Of a DNA stretch of 64,000 nucleotides, positions 25,178-34,560 are shown piece by piece. Below the pieces are notes generated by a model. It saw only the letters and a program-made list of their open reading frames with translations, had not been told where the DNA came from and did no database searches. The position numbers were made by a program, and so were the translations under genes. The DNA is from Lancefieldella sp. Marseille-Q7238 (lineage in GTDB: Bacteria; Actinomycetota; Coriobacteriia; Coriobacteriales; Atopobiaceae), in the NCBI RefSeq assembly GCF_949152215.1, contig NZ_OX424407.1:62001-126000 (forward strand), written 5' to 3'. Every line of letters starts with the position of its first letter. The stretch's first letter is position 1.

Positions 25178-25798
25178 ATGAACTTTCCAACTGATACCCC
25201 GCTCATTCCGTACGTTATTGAGCAGACTCCGCGCGGTGAGCGCAGCTACGACATTTACTCCCGCCTGCTGAACGACCGCATCGTGTTTCTTGGTGAGCCT
25301 GTGACACGCGATTCTGCAAACCTTGTGATTGCGCAGCTTTTGCATCTTGAGAGTCAAGATCCCGATAAGGACATCTCGCTCTACATTGACTCTCCTGGCG
25401 GAGACGTCTATGCGGGTCTTGGTATCCTTGATACGATGAATTTTATCAAGCCTGATGTTTCGACTATCTGCGTTGGTATGGCCGCTTCAATGGCCGCCGT
25501 TCTTCTTGCCGCTGGCGCGAAGGGCAAGCGTCTGGCGCTTCCGAATTCCATGGTCCTTATCCACCAGCCGTCAAGCGGTGTTCAGGGGCAGCAGACCGAC
25601 ATTCAGATTATCGCCGATGAGACAAAATGGATTCGCCAACATCTTAATGAGGTGCTCTCAGAGTATACCGGCCAGCCGCTTGAGAAGATTAACGTCGATA
25701 CCGAGCGCGATAATTACATGCGTGCCCAGGAGGCGGCTGAATACGGTCTTGTAGACCGCGTTATTTCTTCCCGTAGCGATCAATCAAAGGCTGAGTAA
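25178..25798 (+). CDS. clpP: ATP-dependent Clp protease proteolytic subunit
   Basis: 206-aa serine protease that forms the ClpXP chamber. The catalytic Ser is in GMAASMAAV, the His in [10 protein letters not shown], and the Asp region follows. AAGGAGG precedes ATG 25178. clpX follows after 12 nt, so the two subunits are made together. Confidence 0.97.
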   Translation: MNFPTDTPLIPYVIEQTPRGERSYDIYSRLLNDRIVFLGEPVTRDSANLVIAQLLHLESQDPDKDISLYIDSPGGDVYAGLGILDTMNFIKPDVSTICVGMAASMAAVLLAAGAKGKRLALPNSMVLIHQPSSGVQGQQTDIQIIADETKWIRQHLNEVLSEYTGQPLEKINVDTERDNYMRAQEAAEYGLVDRVISSRSDQSKAE

Positions 25799-25810
25799 GG
25801 GACTACGGTA

Positions 25811-27115
25811 ATGTCTAAAAAGCAGAGTTTTCCCTTTGACGACCAAGAAATGCGCTGTACCTTCTGTGGCAAAAGTCGCAGCCAGGTCAATAAGCTCATT
25901 CAAGGTCCTGACGGCGTGTGCATCTGCGATGAATGCGTGCGTACCTGCAGTGATATGATCAACGACTCGTTTGAGCTCGAAATGGAAGAGGCTGAACTTG
26001 CCGATTCCACAGATGAGCCTCCTATCAAAAATCTTCCTACGCCGCATGAAATTTATAACGAGCTTTCGCAGTATGTTATGGGTCAGGAAGACGCTAAGCG
26101 CGCCATGTCCGTCGCGGTGTATAACCACTATCGCCGTATCCTTTCGGGCAATGATGAGCCCTCAGAGGACGATGAGGACGTAGAGATCGCGAAGTCTAAC
26201 ATTTTGCTGCTTGGTCCCACCGGTACCGGCAAGACCTTGCTCGCTCAGACGCTCGCTCGTTTTCTGGAAGTTCCTTTTGCCATTGCCGACGCTACTACGC
26301 TTACGGAAGCCGGCTATGTCGGCGAGGATGTTGAGAACATTCTTTTGAAGCTCATCACGGCGGCTGATGGAAACGTTGAACGTGCGCAGGTTGGTATCGT
26401 CTATATCGACGAGATCGACAAGATTGCCCGTAAGGCGGAAAACCTTTCCATTACGCGAGACGTCTCCGGTGAGGGAGTCCAGCAGGCTCTCTTGAAGATT
26501 CTGGAGGGAACTGAAGCAAGCGTGCCTCCAACAGGTGGCCGCAAGCATCCCCAACAGGAGCTTATTCACATTGATACTACGAATATTCTCTTTATCTGTG
26601 GCGGCGCCTTTGTCGGTCTGGATAAGATTATTGCGGATCGTATCGGCAAAAAGGGGATTGGCTTCAACTCCGATGTTGCAGACCGTTTTAAGCAGGGAGA
26701 GTCTGAGCTTATCGCTAAGGTGATGCCCCAGGATCTGCATAAGTTCGGCATGATTCCCGAGCTGCTGGGCCGCATTCCCGTCATCACATCTACACGCGAG
26801 CTCAATGAGGATGATCTTGTGAGCATTCTTACTGAGCCGAAAAACGCACTGGTCAAGCAGTATCGGCGCATGTTTGATCTTGAAGGCGTCGACCTTGAAT
26901 TTACCGATGACGCTCTGCGCGAAATCGCCCGGAAGGCGCTCGAGCGCGGAACCGGCGCCCGCGGTTTGCGCGCTATCTGCGAATCAACGCTTCAGGAAAC
27001 TATGTTTGATTTGCCGTCCGATTTGGATATTACGCGCGTTGTTGTGACGCCAGAAAGCGTTGGTGGCGAGAAGTCCCCTGAGCTGGTAAAAGGAAAAAAG
27101 GGGAGTCGAAACTAA
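25811..27115 (+). CDS. clpX: ClpX ATPase subunit
   Basis: 434-aa AAA+ unfoldase of ClpXP. An N-terminal C4 zinc finger (CTFCGKS ... CICDEC), Walker A GPTGTGKT, Walker [10 protein letters not shown] and the sensor-2 region GTGARGLR are all present. Length is typical. Confidence 0.97.
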   Translation: MSKKQSFPFDDQEMRCTFCGKSRSQVNKLIQGPDGVCICDECVRTCSDMINDSFELEMEEAELADSTDEPPIKNLPTPHEIYNELSQYVMGQEDAKRAMSVAVYNHYRRILSGNDEPSEDDEDVEIAKSNILLLGPTGTGKTLLAQTLARFLEVPFAIADATTLTEAGYVGEDVENILLKLITAADGNVERAQVGIVYIDEIDKIARKAENLSITRDVSGEGVQQALLKILEGTEASVPPTGGRKHPQQELIHIDTTNILFICGGAFVGLDKIIADRIGKKGIGFNSDVADRFKQGESELIAKVMPQDLHKFGMIPELLGRIPVITSTRELNEDDLVSILTEPKNALVKQYRRMFDLEGVDLEFTDDALREIARKALERGTGARGLRAICESTLQETMFDLPSDLDITRVVVTPESVGGEKSPELVKGKKGSRN

Positions 27116-27131
27116 CAAGCCGTGAGTGAAA

Positions 27132-27299
27132 TTGATGCCCGTCAGTGAAATCAGCGGGCATCAAAGTGAGTGACTCACCCTAAAAGTACATTCGAAGCTG
27201 AAAAGTACATTCAAAGTTGTTGTCGGCTTATCCTAAAAATGACCTTGGCTAAGATTGAAATGCAGTTTTCAAATCCTGCGAAAATCTCAGCCAAGGTCA
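27132..27299. repeat. Repeat-rich intergenic relic after clpX
   Basis: Three structures lie in the 220 bp between the converging clpX and ftsH: a 10-bp stem TTGATGCCCG/CGGGCATCAA (27132-27164); two tandem 19-nt units starting AAAAGTACATTC (27182-27200 and 27201-27219, three differences); and a 17-bp inverted repeat TGACCTTGGCTAAGATT with one mismatch (27240-27256, 27283-27299). The tandem AAAAGT units are reminiscent of terminal repeats of insertion sequences, so a decayed mobile element is possible. Confidence 0.5.
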
Positions 27300-27335
27300 A
27301 ATGCGTATAGAACGATGTATCTTTTCTATAACTCT

Positions 27336-29315
27336 TTAGAAACGCTCACTTCCGGTGCCATGCTCGTTTTCGGTGCTATGGTGAGGCGCAGCGTCTGAGG
27401 CGTTTGCGCTGTCTTGCGAGGACGTGTCAAGCGTGGAGCCAAAACCGTTATCACGGTTTAAGATGTTCATAAACTCCTCACCGGTAATGGTTTCCTTTTT
27501 CTGCAGGTAATGAGCAATTTCATGGAGTTTAAAGCGATTCTCCTGCAGCGTTTTTAAGGCAGTCTGGTGGCACTCTTCAACAATGCGACGAACTTCCTCG
27601 TCGATCTCCTCGGCGGTTTTTTCAGAACAGGTAAGCGATGATCCGCCGCCAAGGTAGCGGCTTTGCTGCTGAGAAAGGGTGACCATACCGAGCTTATCTG
27701 ACATGCCGTATTGCGTAACCATAGCGCGAGCAATGCCTGTGGCGCGCTCAATGTCATTTGATGCACCATTGGTCATTTCACCGAAGATCAGCTCCTCAGC
27801 GGCGCGGCCGCCACAAAGCACGGCGATTTCATTCATGGCCTCACTGCGGCTCATGAGGTGCTTCTCGTCATCATCAACCTGCATAGTAAAGCCTAAGGCG
27901 CCTGAGGTACGCGGGACGATTGTAATCTTGGTTACCGGCGCCGATCCCTTTTGCAGAGCTCCGACGATGGCATGACCGGTCTCATGATAGGCGACCACAT
28001 CTTTTTCATGCTCAGTGAGGACGGCGTTCTTTTTCTTAGCGCCGGCGATAACAACGTCAACAGACTCAGTAAGGTCTTCTGTGGTAACGCGGCGGCGTCC
28101 CATACGGACGGCGCGCAAGGCCGCTTCGTTGATGATATTCGCGAGGTCAGCGCCGGAAGCGCCGGGCGTTGATTTAGCTACAAGGGAAAGGTCTACGCCG
28201 GGCTCCATCTTGACGTCGTTGGCGTGAACCTTAAGGATGTCCTCGCGGCCGGCGAGGTCGGGAAGCTCCACAGGAATGCGCCGGTCAAAACGGCCAGGAC
28301 GAAGCAGTGCCTGGTCCAGCGTCTCGGGACGGTTGGTTGCCGCTAAAACGACAATGCCTTTATGGTTGTCAAAGCCATCCATCTCAGAGAGCAGCTGATT
28401 TAAGGTTTGCTCGCGCTCATCGTTGGTGTTCAGTGAGGCGTCGCGACGCTTACCAACCGCGTCTATCTCGTCAATAAAGATAATGCAAGGAGCCTTTTCA
28501 TTTGCCTGTTTGAAGAGGTCGCGGACTTTTGCAGCGCCGCGTCCGACAAACATTTCGACAAATTCAGAACCCGCGATCTGGAAGAAAGGAACTTCCGCTT
28601 CGCCGGCAACGGCCTTGGCGATGAGCGTTTTGCCGGTGCCCGGGGGCCCTACCAAAAGCGCGCCTCGCGGACTGCGCGCACCAATCTCGGTGTATTTGTC
28701 GGGAGTCTTCAAGAATCCGACAATCTCCTGCATGGATTCTTTGGCTTCTTCCTGGCCGGCAACGTCCTTGAACGTGACACCGGTATCTTCGCCCTTAATT
28801 TCCTTAGCGTTGGAGCGCCCCAGACCGCCGCCAAATCCGCCAAACGGGTTGCCGCCGCCGAAGTTCATGGACGGATTATCATCGCCCATGGCACGTTTTA
28901 ACGCGCGGTTCACAAAGTATCCGGCAACCAGGAAGATGACAAGCGGTATGCCAAACTCAATCAAAATACTCATCCACAGGTTTGCCGTAGGATCAGGGAT
29001 GGTGGCGGAGAAATCAACGCCCTTCTCTTGAAGGGTCTTTACCAGGTTAACGTCGTTGGGAAACGCCTTGGTAGTATAGATTTTCTCCGAGTCGCCTTCT
29101 CCTTCAGTGAAGCGGATAACCTTGGTGCTGTCATTAAGATCGACTTTCTTAACTTTGCCGTCATTGACGTCGCTCAGAAACTGACTATACGAAACGTCCT
29201 GCACCTGTGATTTTGTTACATTGGGCAAAAGACCTTGGTTTATCGCGAGATATACGACGATAGCAAGGAGTACATAAAGCAACATCGATCTGCGTCGCTT
29301 GTTGTCGTTGTCCAT
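27336..29315 (-). CDS. ftsH: ATP-dependent zinc metalloprotease FtsH
   Basis: 659-aa membrane AAA+ protease. Two N-terminal membrane spans flank an extracytoplasmic domain; the AAA module has Walker A GPPGTGKT and Walker [12 protein letters not shown]; the protease active site is HETGH in [12 protein letters not shown] Gly-rich linker ([12 protein letters not shown]) precedes the AAA domain. GAAAGG lies upstream of ATG 29315. The C-terminal tail is Ser/Asp/His-rich. Confidence 0.97.
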   Translation of the reverse strand: MDNDNKRRRSMLLYVLLAIVVYLAINQGLLPNVTKSQVQDVSYSQFLSDVNDGKVKKVDLNDSTKVIRFTEGEGDSEKIYTTKAFPNDVNLVKTLQEKGVDFSATIPDPTANLWMSILIEFGIPLVIFLVAGYFVNRALKRAMGDDNPSMNFGGGNPFGGFGGGLGRSNAKEIKGEDTGVTFKDVAGQEEAKESMQEIVGFLKTPDKYTEIGARSPRGALLVGPPGTGKTLIAKAVAGEAEVPFFQIAGSEFVEMFVGRGAAKVRDLFKQANEKAPCIIFIDEIDAVGKRRDASLNTNDEREQTLNQLLSEMDGFDNHKGIVVLAATNRPETLDQALLRPGRFDRRIPVELPDLAGREDILKVHANDVKMEPGVDLSLVAKSTPGASGADLANIINEAALRAVRMGRRRVTTEDLTESVDVVIAGAKKKNAVLTEHEKDVVAYHETGHAIVGALQKGSAPVTKITIVPRTSGALGFTMQVDDDEKHLMSRSEAMNEIAVLCGGRAAEELIFGEMTNGASNDIERATGIARAMVTQYGMSDKLGMVTLSQQQSRYLGGGSSLTCSEKTAEEIDEEVRRIVEECHQTALKTLQENRFKLHEIAHYLQKKETITGEEFMNILNRDNGFGSTLDTSSQDSANASDAAPHHSTENEHGTGSERF

Positions 29316-29514
29316 ACACAGCCTTTCTTACCTTTGGGCTATATGGCTCTGCAGAATCTGACGCAGGGCCACACACATAGTGAAATAGTTCTACCCAATT
29401 TTGATGGCCTTAACCGCCAATACCAACATCTCCAAAGCAAGAGACTTCATAGCTGCCGAGAAGTTTTACAGAAAGTTTTGTACATGAACGAACTGTTAAC
29501 AGGCAAATTGAGGG

Positions 29515-29543
29515 GTGGCATTCTATGGCAGGCGTGCTACTAT
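29515..29543 (+). promoter_or_regulatory. Promoter of the T-box/ileS transcript
   Basis: GTGGCA (29515-29520) and an extended -10 TGCTACTAT (TACTAT 29538-29543) are 17 nt apart, placing the start near 29550, just before the T-box stem I. 29316-29514 shows no gene. Confidence 0.5.
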
Positions 29544-29555
29544 GATGCACATCGG

Positions 29556-29822
29556 CTGTGAAGAGGAGAGTAGCCCGGGCAGCGCAAACTACAGAGAGCG
29601 GGAACGCTGAGACCCCGTGTTTGTGTCCGTGTGAAAATCACCTTGGAGCTGCAGTTCAAAAGCGCGGCGAGAAGCCCTTCTTGCCCAAGCGTCAGTAGAT
29701 GCTGCCGGAGATGGTCGCCGTAATAGGCCAACCGAGTAAGCGAGTATTCGCCGCTGGGTGGTTACAAGCGAAGTGTCGAGGTAGAGCGCTTCGTCCCAGC
29801 AACAGGGGACGGGCGCTTTTTT
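29556..29822 (+). promoter_or_regulatory. T-box leader controlling ileS (Ile specifier ATC)
   Basis: The leader shows the T-box order: stem I with AGAGAGCGGGAACGCTGAGA-type distal region, an ATC specifier at 29637-29639 in GAAAATCACC, the T-box core TGGGTGGTTACAAG (29756 on) whose TGGT can pair with the uncharged tRNA-Ile acceptor ACCA, and a terminator (AGCGC...GTCCC paired with GGGACGG..GCGCT, 29786-29822, then a T-run). Uncharged tRNA-Ile should stabilise the antiterminator and allow ileS transcription. The specifier matches the downstream gene. Confidence 0.85.
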
Positions 29823-29844
29823 GTGCCCAGAAAGGTTGTTTTGG

Positions 29845-32658
29845 ATGGCAAACGAGTATAAGAAGACCACGAATTTGCCGCGTACGGGCTTTCCGATGCG
29901 TGCGTCGCTTGCGCAAAATGAGCCTAAGCGTCTGGCTGCATGGAACCAAAATGCCCTCTATGAGCTGCTTATGAAAAAGAACGAAGGCCACGAGAAGTTC
30001 GTGCTTCACGATGGTCCTCCCTATGCCAACGGACCTATTCACCTGGGTCACGCTCAAAATAAAATCTCCAAGGACATTATCAACCGCTACAAGGCCATGC
30101 GAGGTTTTCAAACCCCCTATATTCCCGGTTGGGACTGTCACGGCCAGCCCATTGAGCATAAGGTTGAGGAGATGTTGGGCACCGAGAAGTTCAACGTGCT
30201 GCCTACAGAAAAGATTCGTGAGCTCTGTCGAAAGATGGCCGTTGAGCAGGTTGACACGCAGCGTCAGGGTTTTAAGCGTCTTGGCGTTTTGGCAAAGTGG
30301 GACGATCCGTATCTGACGTATACACCCGATTACGATGCAACCGATATTGAGATTTTTAAGGCCATCTTTGACAAGGGTGCGGTATATCGCGGGACCAAGC
30401 CGGTGCACTGGTGTACGCACTGCCATACCGCTTTGGCTGAGGCAGAGATTGAATATCACGATGTCACCTCCACGGCTATTTTTGTTCGCTTTGAGCTGAC
30501 GACTGTGCCTGAAGGCCTTGAGGCGTATGTGGGTAAAACATGGGTTGATATTTGGACTACGACGCCTTGGACATTGCCGGCAGATGAGGCGGTTATTCTG
30601 CATCCTGAGGCAACCTACGTGGCGCTTGAGCTTTCTGATGGCCATGTTGAGATCGTAGCAGAAGCGCTTGCGCAAAAATGTGCCGATAAGTTTGGCTACG
30701 ACAGCTATACTCTGGCAAAAGATCCAAGCGGCAATACCTGGCAAAAGACCGGCGTTGAGCTTGCAGGCAATACCTACAAGCAGCCCATCTTTGGCGATCA
30801 GGGTCGCACCGGCACGTTTATCTACGCTGACTACGTAACCCTTGATGACGGTACCGGCGTGGTTCACTCCGCGCCTGGACACGGCGTTGACGACTACAAC
30901 GCCGGCGTAAAGTTTGACATTCCCCAGACCATGCCGGTTGATGATGACGGCCATTTCTTTACCGGAGAAGGCCCCGGTACAGGCGGTCCCTTCTCGGGCA
31001 TGGAAGTTAATAAGGCAAATCCCGTCATTGTTGAGTGGTTGCGCGAGCGTGGCGTGCTTATTCTTGCAGAAGACATTACCCACAGCTATCCACACTGTTG
31101 GCGCTGCAAGAATCCCGTTATCTTCCGTGCCACCAGCCAATGGTTTGTTTCTATGGATAAGACAAACCTCCGCCAGGACGCGCTCGATGAGCTGTCGAAG
31201 GTGGCCTTCTATCCTACAAATGCCGTAAAGCGTATTGGCTCGATGGTTGAGGGACGCCCTGACTGGTGCATTTCTCGCCAGCGTAACTGGGGTGTACCAA
31301 TTCCTGCCTATACCTGCGAGGACTGCGGCGAGACAATCATCAACGATGATACGCTTGACGCGGTAATCAAGCTCTTTAAGGAGAAGGGCTCCGACGCTTG
31401 GTTTACCGACGATCCTGCAAGTTATTTAGGAGATGCGTGCACCTGTCCTCAATGTGGTGGACACCATCTCAAAGCCAATAAGGACATCCTGGATGTGTGG
31501 TGGGATTCAGGCGTTTCCCATACGGCGGTGTGTAAACATCGGCCTGAACTTCGTTTCCCGGCCGATATGTATTTGGAAGGCTCGGATCAGCACCGCGGAT
31601 GGTTTATGAGTTCTCTCATGACGTCTGTAGGTGCATATGACATGGCACCATATAAAGCCGTCGTCTCTCAGGGTTTCACCCTTGACGGCCAAGGCCGCAA
31701 GATGAGTAAGTCTTTGGGTAATGTTATTGACCCCAACGAGGTGTGCGCCGAGCGTGGTGCGGATGTTTTGCGCCTGTGGGTTGCCTCCGTTGATACTTCC
31801 AATGACGTTCCTTGCGATGATGCTATTTTGGCTCAGGTCGGAGATGCCTATCGTCGCTTCCGCAATACCATTCGCTTCCTTTTAGGTGAGCTTGAAGGTC
31901 AATTTAATCCTGCAACTGATGCTGTTCCTGTTGCAAAACTTACTGCGTATGATCGTTTGGTGCTGGCTCGCATGTGCGAGGTACATGATGCGGTGACTGA
32001 GGCATATGAGGGCTATCGTTTTAACAACGTTTTCCGCGTGCTCTACGACTACATCATTGAGCTTTCCAATGGATACCTCAATGCCACCAAAGACCGTATG
32101 TATTGCGATGCTGCTGATTCTGAGTCCCGCCGCTGTGCACAGACGGTGTGGGCGGAAATCCTCTCTATGCTTGTGCATGATTTGCAGCCCATTTTGGTAT
32201 ACACCACCGATGAGGCAATGGAGTTTTTACCTGAATCTCTGCGTGAGGGTCAGAAATTTGCAGCACTTCTCGATTGGTACCAAGCACCTTTGGCATACTC
32301 TGAATATGAGTCGCTGCTTCCTGCCTACCAGGTACTCTCCGATGCTCGTGCGGCATATACCAAGGCATATGAGACGGCACTTGAGGCCGGGGAGATTACA
32401 GAAAAGACCACGCAGGCAACGCGCGCCGAGGTGGTGCTTCCCGCTGAGGCATTCCAATGCGTAAATGATGTTCATGTAGACTTTGCCGAGATATTTGTAT
32501 GCTCTGCAGTAACTGTTTCGGAAGGCTCCGAGCTTGCCGTTAGTGTCTTTTTGGCGGACGGAGAGCGCTGTGATCGTTGCTGGAACTGGCGCAATCTTGG
32601 TGAGGATCATCTCTGCCACCGCTGTCATGAGGTGGTTGCGCAGAGCACGATTGAATAG
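29845..32658 (+). CDS. ileS: Isoleucyl-tRNA synthetase
   Basis: 937-aa class I synthetase. HIGH motif is HLGH in PIHLGHAQNK, KMSKS is in GRKMSKSLGN, the editing domain with TTPWTLPA is present, and a C-terminal zinc site CDRC..CHRC ends the protein, as in bacterial IleS. ATG 29845 has GAAAGG upstream; translation could not sensibly start at the earlier TTG inside the terminator. lspA follows after 8 nt. Confidence 0.97.
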   Translation: MANEYKKTTNLPRTGFPMRASLAQNEPKRLAAWNQNALYELLMKKNEGHEKFVLHDGPPYANGPIHLGHAQNKISKDIINRYKAMRGFQTPYIPGWDCHGQPIEHKVEEMLGTEKFNVLPTEKIRELCRKMAVEQVDTQRQGFKRLGVLAKWDDPYLTYTPDYDATDIEIFKAIFDKGAVYRGTKPVHWCTHCHTALAEAEIEYHDVTSTAIFVRFELTTVPEGLEAYVGKTWVDIWTTTPWTLPADEAVILHPEATYVALELSDGHVEIVAEALAQKCADKFGYDSYTLAKDPSGNTWQKTGVELAGNTYKQPIFGDQGRTGTFIYADYVTLDDGTGVVHSAPGHGVDDYNAGVKFDIPQTMPVDDDGHFFTGEGPGTGGPFSGMEVNKANPVIVEWLRERGVLILAEDITHSYPHCWRCKNPVIFRATSQWFVSMDKTNLRQDALDELSKVAFYPTNAVKRIGSMVEGRPDWCISRQRNWGVPIPAYTCEDCGETIINDDTLDAVIKLFKEKGSDAWFTDDPASYLGDACTCPQCGGHHLKANKDILDVWWDSGVSHTAVCKHRPELRFPADMYLEGSDQHRGWFMSSLMTSVGAYDMAPYKAVVSQGFTLDGQGRKMSKSLGNVIDPNEVCAERGADVLRLWVASVDTSNDVPCDDAILAQVGDAYRRFRNTIRFLLGELEGQFNPATDAVPVAKLTAYDRLVLARMCEVHDAVTEAYEGYRFNNVFRVLYDYIIELSNGYLNATKDRMYCDAADSESRRCAQTVWAEILSMLVHDLQPILVYTTDEAMEFLPESLREGQKFAALLDWYQAPLAYSEYESLLPAYQVLSDARAAYTKAYETALEAGEITEKTTQATRAEVVLPAEAFQCVNDVHVDFAEIFVCSAVTVSEGSELAVSVFLADGERCDRCWNWRNLGEDHLCHRCHEVVAQSTIE

Positions 32659-32666
32659 GAGTACGT

Positions 32667-33263
32667 GTGACTGTTCGCACGCAACAAAGTCTTGGTATTC
32701 GCTTGGCAATTTTTTGCTGGGCGGGTGCCATTGCTTTTTCACTTGATCAGTTAACAAAGCGCTGGGTTCTTTCAAATATCCCTGCAGGTTCAAGGCGGTC
32801 GTTTATTCCGGGCGTGCTTGATCTCTTTCATGTCCAAAACGATGGCGCCGCCTTTTCTATTGGAAGCGGACAACCTCTGTTTTTTGCAGCCCTTACCGCT
32901 GTTGTGGTGCTTGGTATGATATATGTAGTCATACGTGAGAAAAACCTCCCGTATACGTTCGTTGCGATTTTAGGTCTTGTGGCCGGCGGTGGTGTCGGTA
33001 ATGGTCTTGAGCGTGTGGCTCATGGAAGCGTAACTGATTTTTTAGCTACTACGTTTATGAACTTTGCAATTTTTAATGTGGCAGATATCTTTGTAACATG
33101 TGGCATTATTGCGGCGTGTATCTATTGGTTTGTATGGGATTCTAAAAAGCGTGCTGGTAAAAATGACGGTGAAGCCAGCGAGAAAGAGAGTGGAGCCAAC
33201 AAAGAAAACGATGAGGATGGCGAGAAAGACGGCGAGAAGGACGGCGAAGTAGCGCGTGGCTGA
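32667..33263 (+). CDS. lspA: Lipoprotein signal peptidase II
   Basis: 198-aa membrane aspartyl protease that removes prolipoprotein signal peptides. Four membrane spans; catalytic Asp regions are QNDGAAFSIG/GSVTDFLAT and NVADIFVTCG. GTG start at 32667 with GGAG. The C-terminal tail of about 40 residues is a Lys/Glu/Asp/Gly repeat-like extension absent from typical LspA. It overlaps rluD by 8 nt. It would process MglB at 51867. Confidence 0.94.
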   Translation: MTVRTQQSLGIRLAIFCWAGAIAFSLDQLTKRWVLSNIPAGSRRSFIPGVLDLFHVQNDGAAFSIGSGQPLFFAALTAVVVLGMIYVVIREKNLPYTFVAILGLVAGGGVGNGLERVAHGSVTDFLATTFMNFAIFNVADIFVTCGIIAACIYWFVWDSKKRAGKNDGEASEKESGANKENDEDGEKDGEKDGEVARG

Positions 33264-34272
33264 ACGCGTTTTTGACATACTGGTGGGACCGGAAGGTGAT
33301 GGCACAAGGATTGATGCTTTTCTTTCTGCTCAAGATAACCTTCCTTCACGGAGTGCCTGTGCAAAGCTTGTTGAAGAAGGCAAGGTATTCATTAATGGGA
33401 CGCCGGTGTCTTCTAAGTCTGAGAAAGTGGTGCTTGGCGATCGCCTTATGGTAGTGCTTCCAAAGGGAGAACCTGAGACGGGACTTCTTGTTCCAAACCC
33501 TGACATTCCACTTGACATCCGCTTTGAAGATCAATATCTTATCGTGCTTTCCAAACAGGCGGGGCTTGTGTGCCACCCTTCACCGGGACACACCGACGAT
33601 ACCCTTGCCAATGCCTTGGTAGCGCATTGTGGCTACGGACATTTGGGGCTTTTGCAGGGCGAGGATCGACCCGGTATCGTACATCGTTTAGATATGGATA
33701 CTTCGGGTCTTATGGTGGCGGCCAAGTCTGATGAGGTGCAGAAAGTTCTTCAAGATCTTATTCGCCTTCGCGTGCTTGATCGCCGCTATGTGGTTTTAGT
33801 ACAGGGCTATGTTGCCCCTGATGAGGGAACCATTGAAACGGGCATTGCTCGCTCCACACGTGATCGCTTAAAGATGACGGTAACGGATGCACCCGGTGCT
33901 CGAGAAGCCATTACTACTTTCAGAACGCTTGAACGCTTTGAGGCAGGTCGTAGAGGTGAGGGTTATTCGCTTTTGGAATGCCATCTTTACACAGGACGCA
34001 CCCATCAGATTCGTATCCATATGCGCCATGTGGGTCATCCCGTGGTAGGAGATCAGCTGTACGGCCGCAAAGACGGGCGATTTAATTTAGGCCTCAAGCG
34101 TCAGTTTCTCCATTCTTGGCACATTCAGTTTGAACATCCGGTAACGGGAGAAATGATAGAACGCAGGGACTCTCTGCCGCCAGATCTTCTCGCGGTACTA
34201 GAATCGCAGGAGGAATTATCTATGGGTAGAACAAAAACGGGTGCAGATATCTGCCCGCAGTTGGCCGGCTAA
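33256..34272 (+). CDS. rluD: RluD-type 23S rRNA pseudouridine synthase
   Basis: 338 aa. An N-terminal S4 domain (SRSACAKLVEEGKVFING) precedes the catalytic domain with HRLDMDTSG (catalytic Asp) and GRTHQIRIHM. GTG start at 33256. The last roughly 20 residues are not family sequence: an AGGAGG site and ATG at 34222 inside this frame suggest that the original downstream gene began here and that a decay event has left its first codons fused in frame to rluD. ileS-lspA-rluD form one operon. Confidence 0.93.
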   Translation: MAERVFDILVGPEGDGTRIDAFLSAQDNLPSRSACAKLVEEGKVFINGTPVSSKSEKVVLGDRLMVVLPKGEPETGLLVPNPDIPLDIRFEDQYLIVLSKQAGLVCHPSPGHTDDTLANALVAHCGYGHLGLLQGEDRPGIVHRLDMDTSGLMVAAKSDEVQKVLQDLIRLRVLDRRYVVLVQGYVAPDEGTIETGIARSTRDRLKMTVTDAPGAREAITTFRTLERFEAGRRGEGYSLLECHLYTGRTHQIRIHMRHVGHPVVGDQLYGRKDGRFNLGLKRQFLHSWHIQFEHPVTGEMIERRDSLPPDLLAVLESQEELSMGRTKTGADICPQLAG

Positions 34273-34425
34273 TATTTAGATGCACCAACAGCCCAGAGGC
34301 TTTGTAGATATCTCGCTAACCTCAAGGGTGGACGGACGGTTATGGTGATTATGCACTCCGATGAACTAGATCAAGAAGCAGACGTTCTTCTCGATATCCA
34401 AGATGGCCAATTGCGTGTGCGTTGA
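34222..34425 (+). pseudogene. Decayed ABC-transporter ATPase remnant
   Basis: AGGAGG (34208-34213) stands 8 nt before an ATG at 34222. After 16 codons comes TAA (34270-34272). Reading on in the same frame gives YLDAPTAQRLCRYLANLK, then GGRTVMVIMHSDELDQEADV and a terminal LLDIQDGQLRVR before a stop at 34423. LDAPT plus the HS.DELD..AD pattern is the Walker B to H-loop end of an ABC ATPase. At about 67 codons the gene has lost most of its body. Confidence 0.6.
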
Positions 34426-34560
34426 TGTGGGAGAAAAAATGGATTCAAAGGCATGGGCGCTTTGCCCCTTCCATTGCGCTAAGATTATAAGGTAATTGTT
34501 TATCGAGAGATTTTGGCTGATAAAACATATTTGTCTTGGGTTTGGAGCGTAGGGATATAC

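Noticed and set aside
24035-25357. Long open frame opposite tig and the start of clpP
   Set aside because: Antisense to two well-supported genes and crosses their intergenic hairpins; no recognisable protein.
29692-31140. Long open frame opposite the ileS leader and gene
   Set aside because: It runs through the T-box leader and conserved ileS codons on the other strand; no protein signature.
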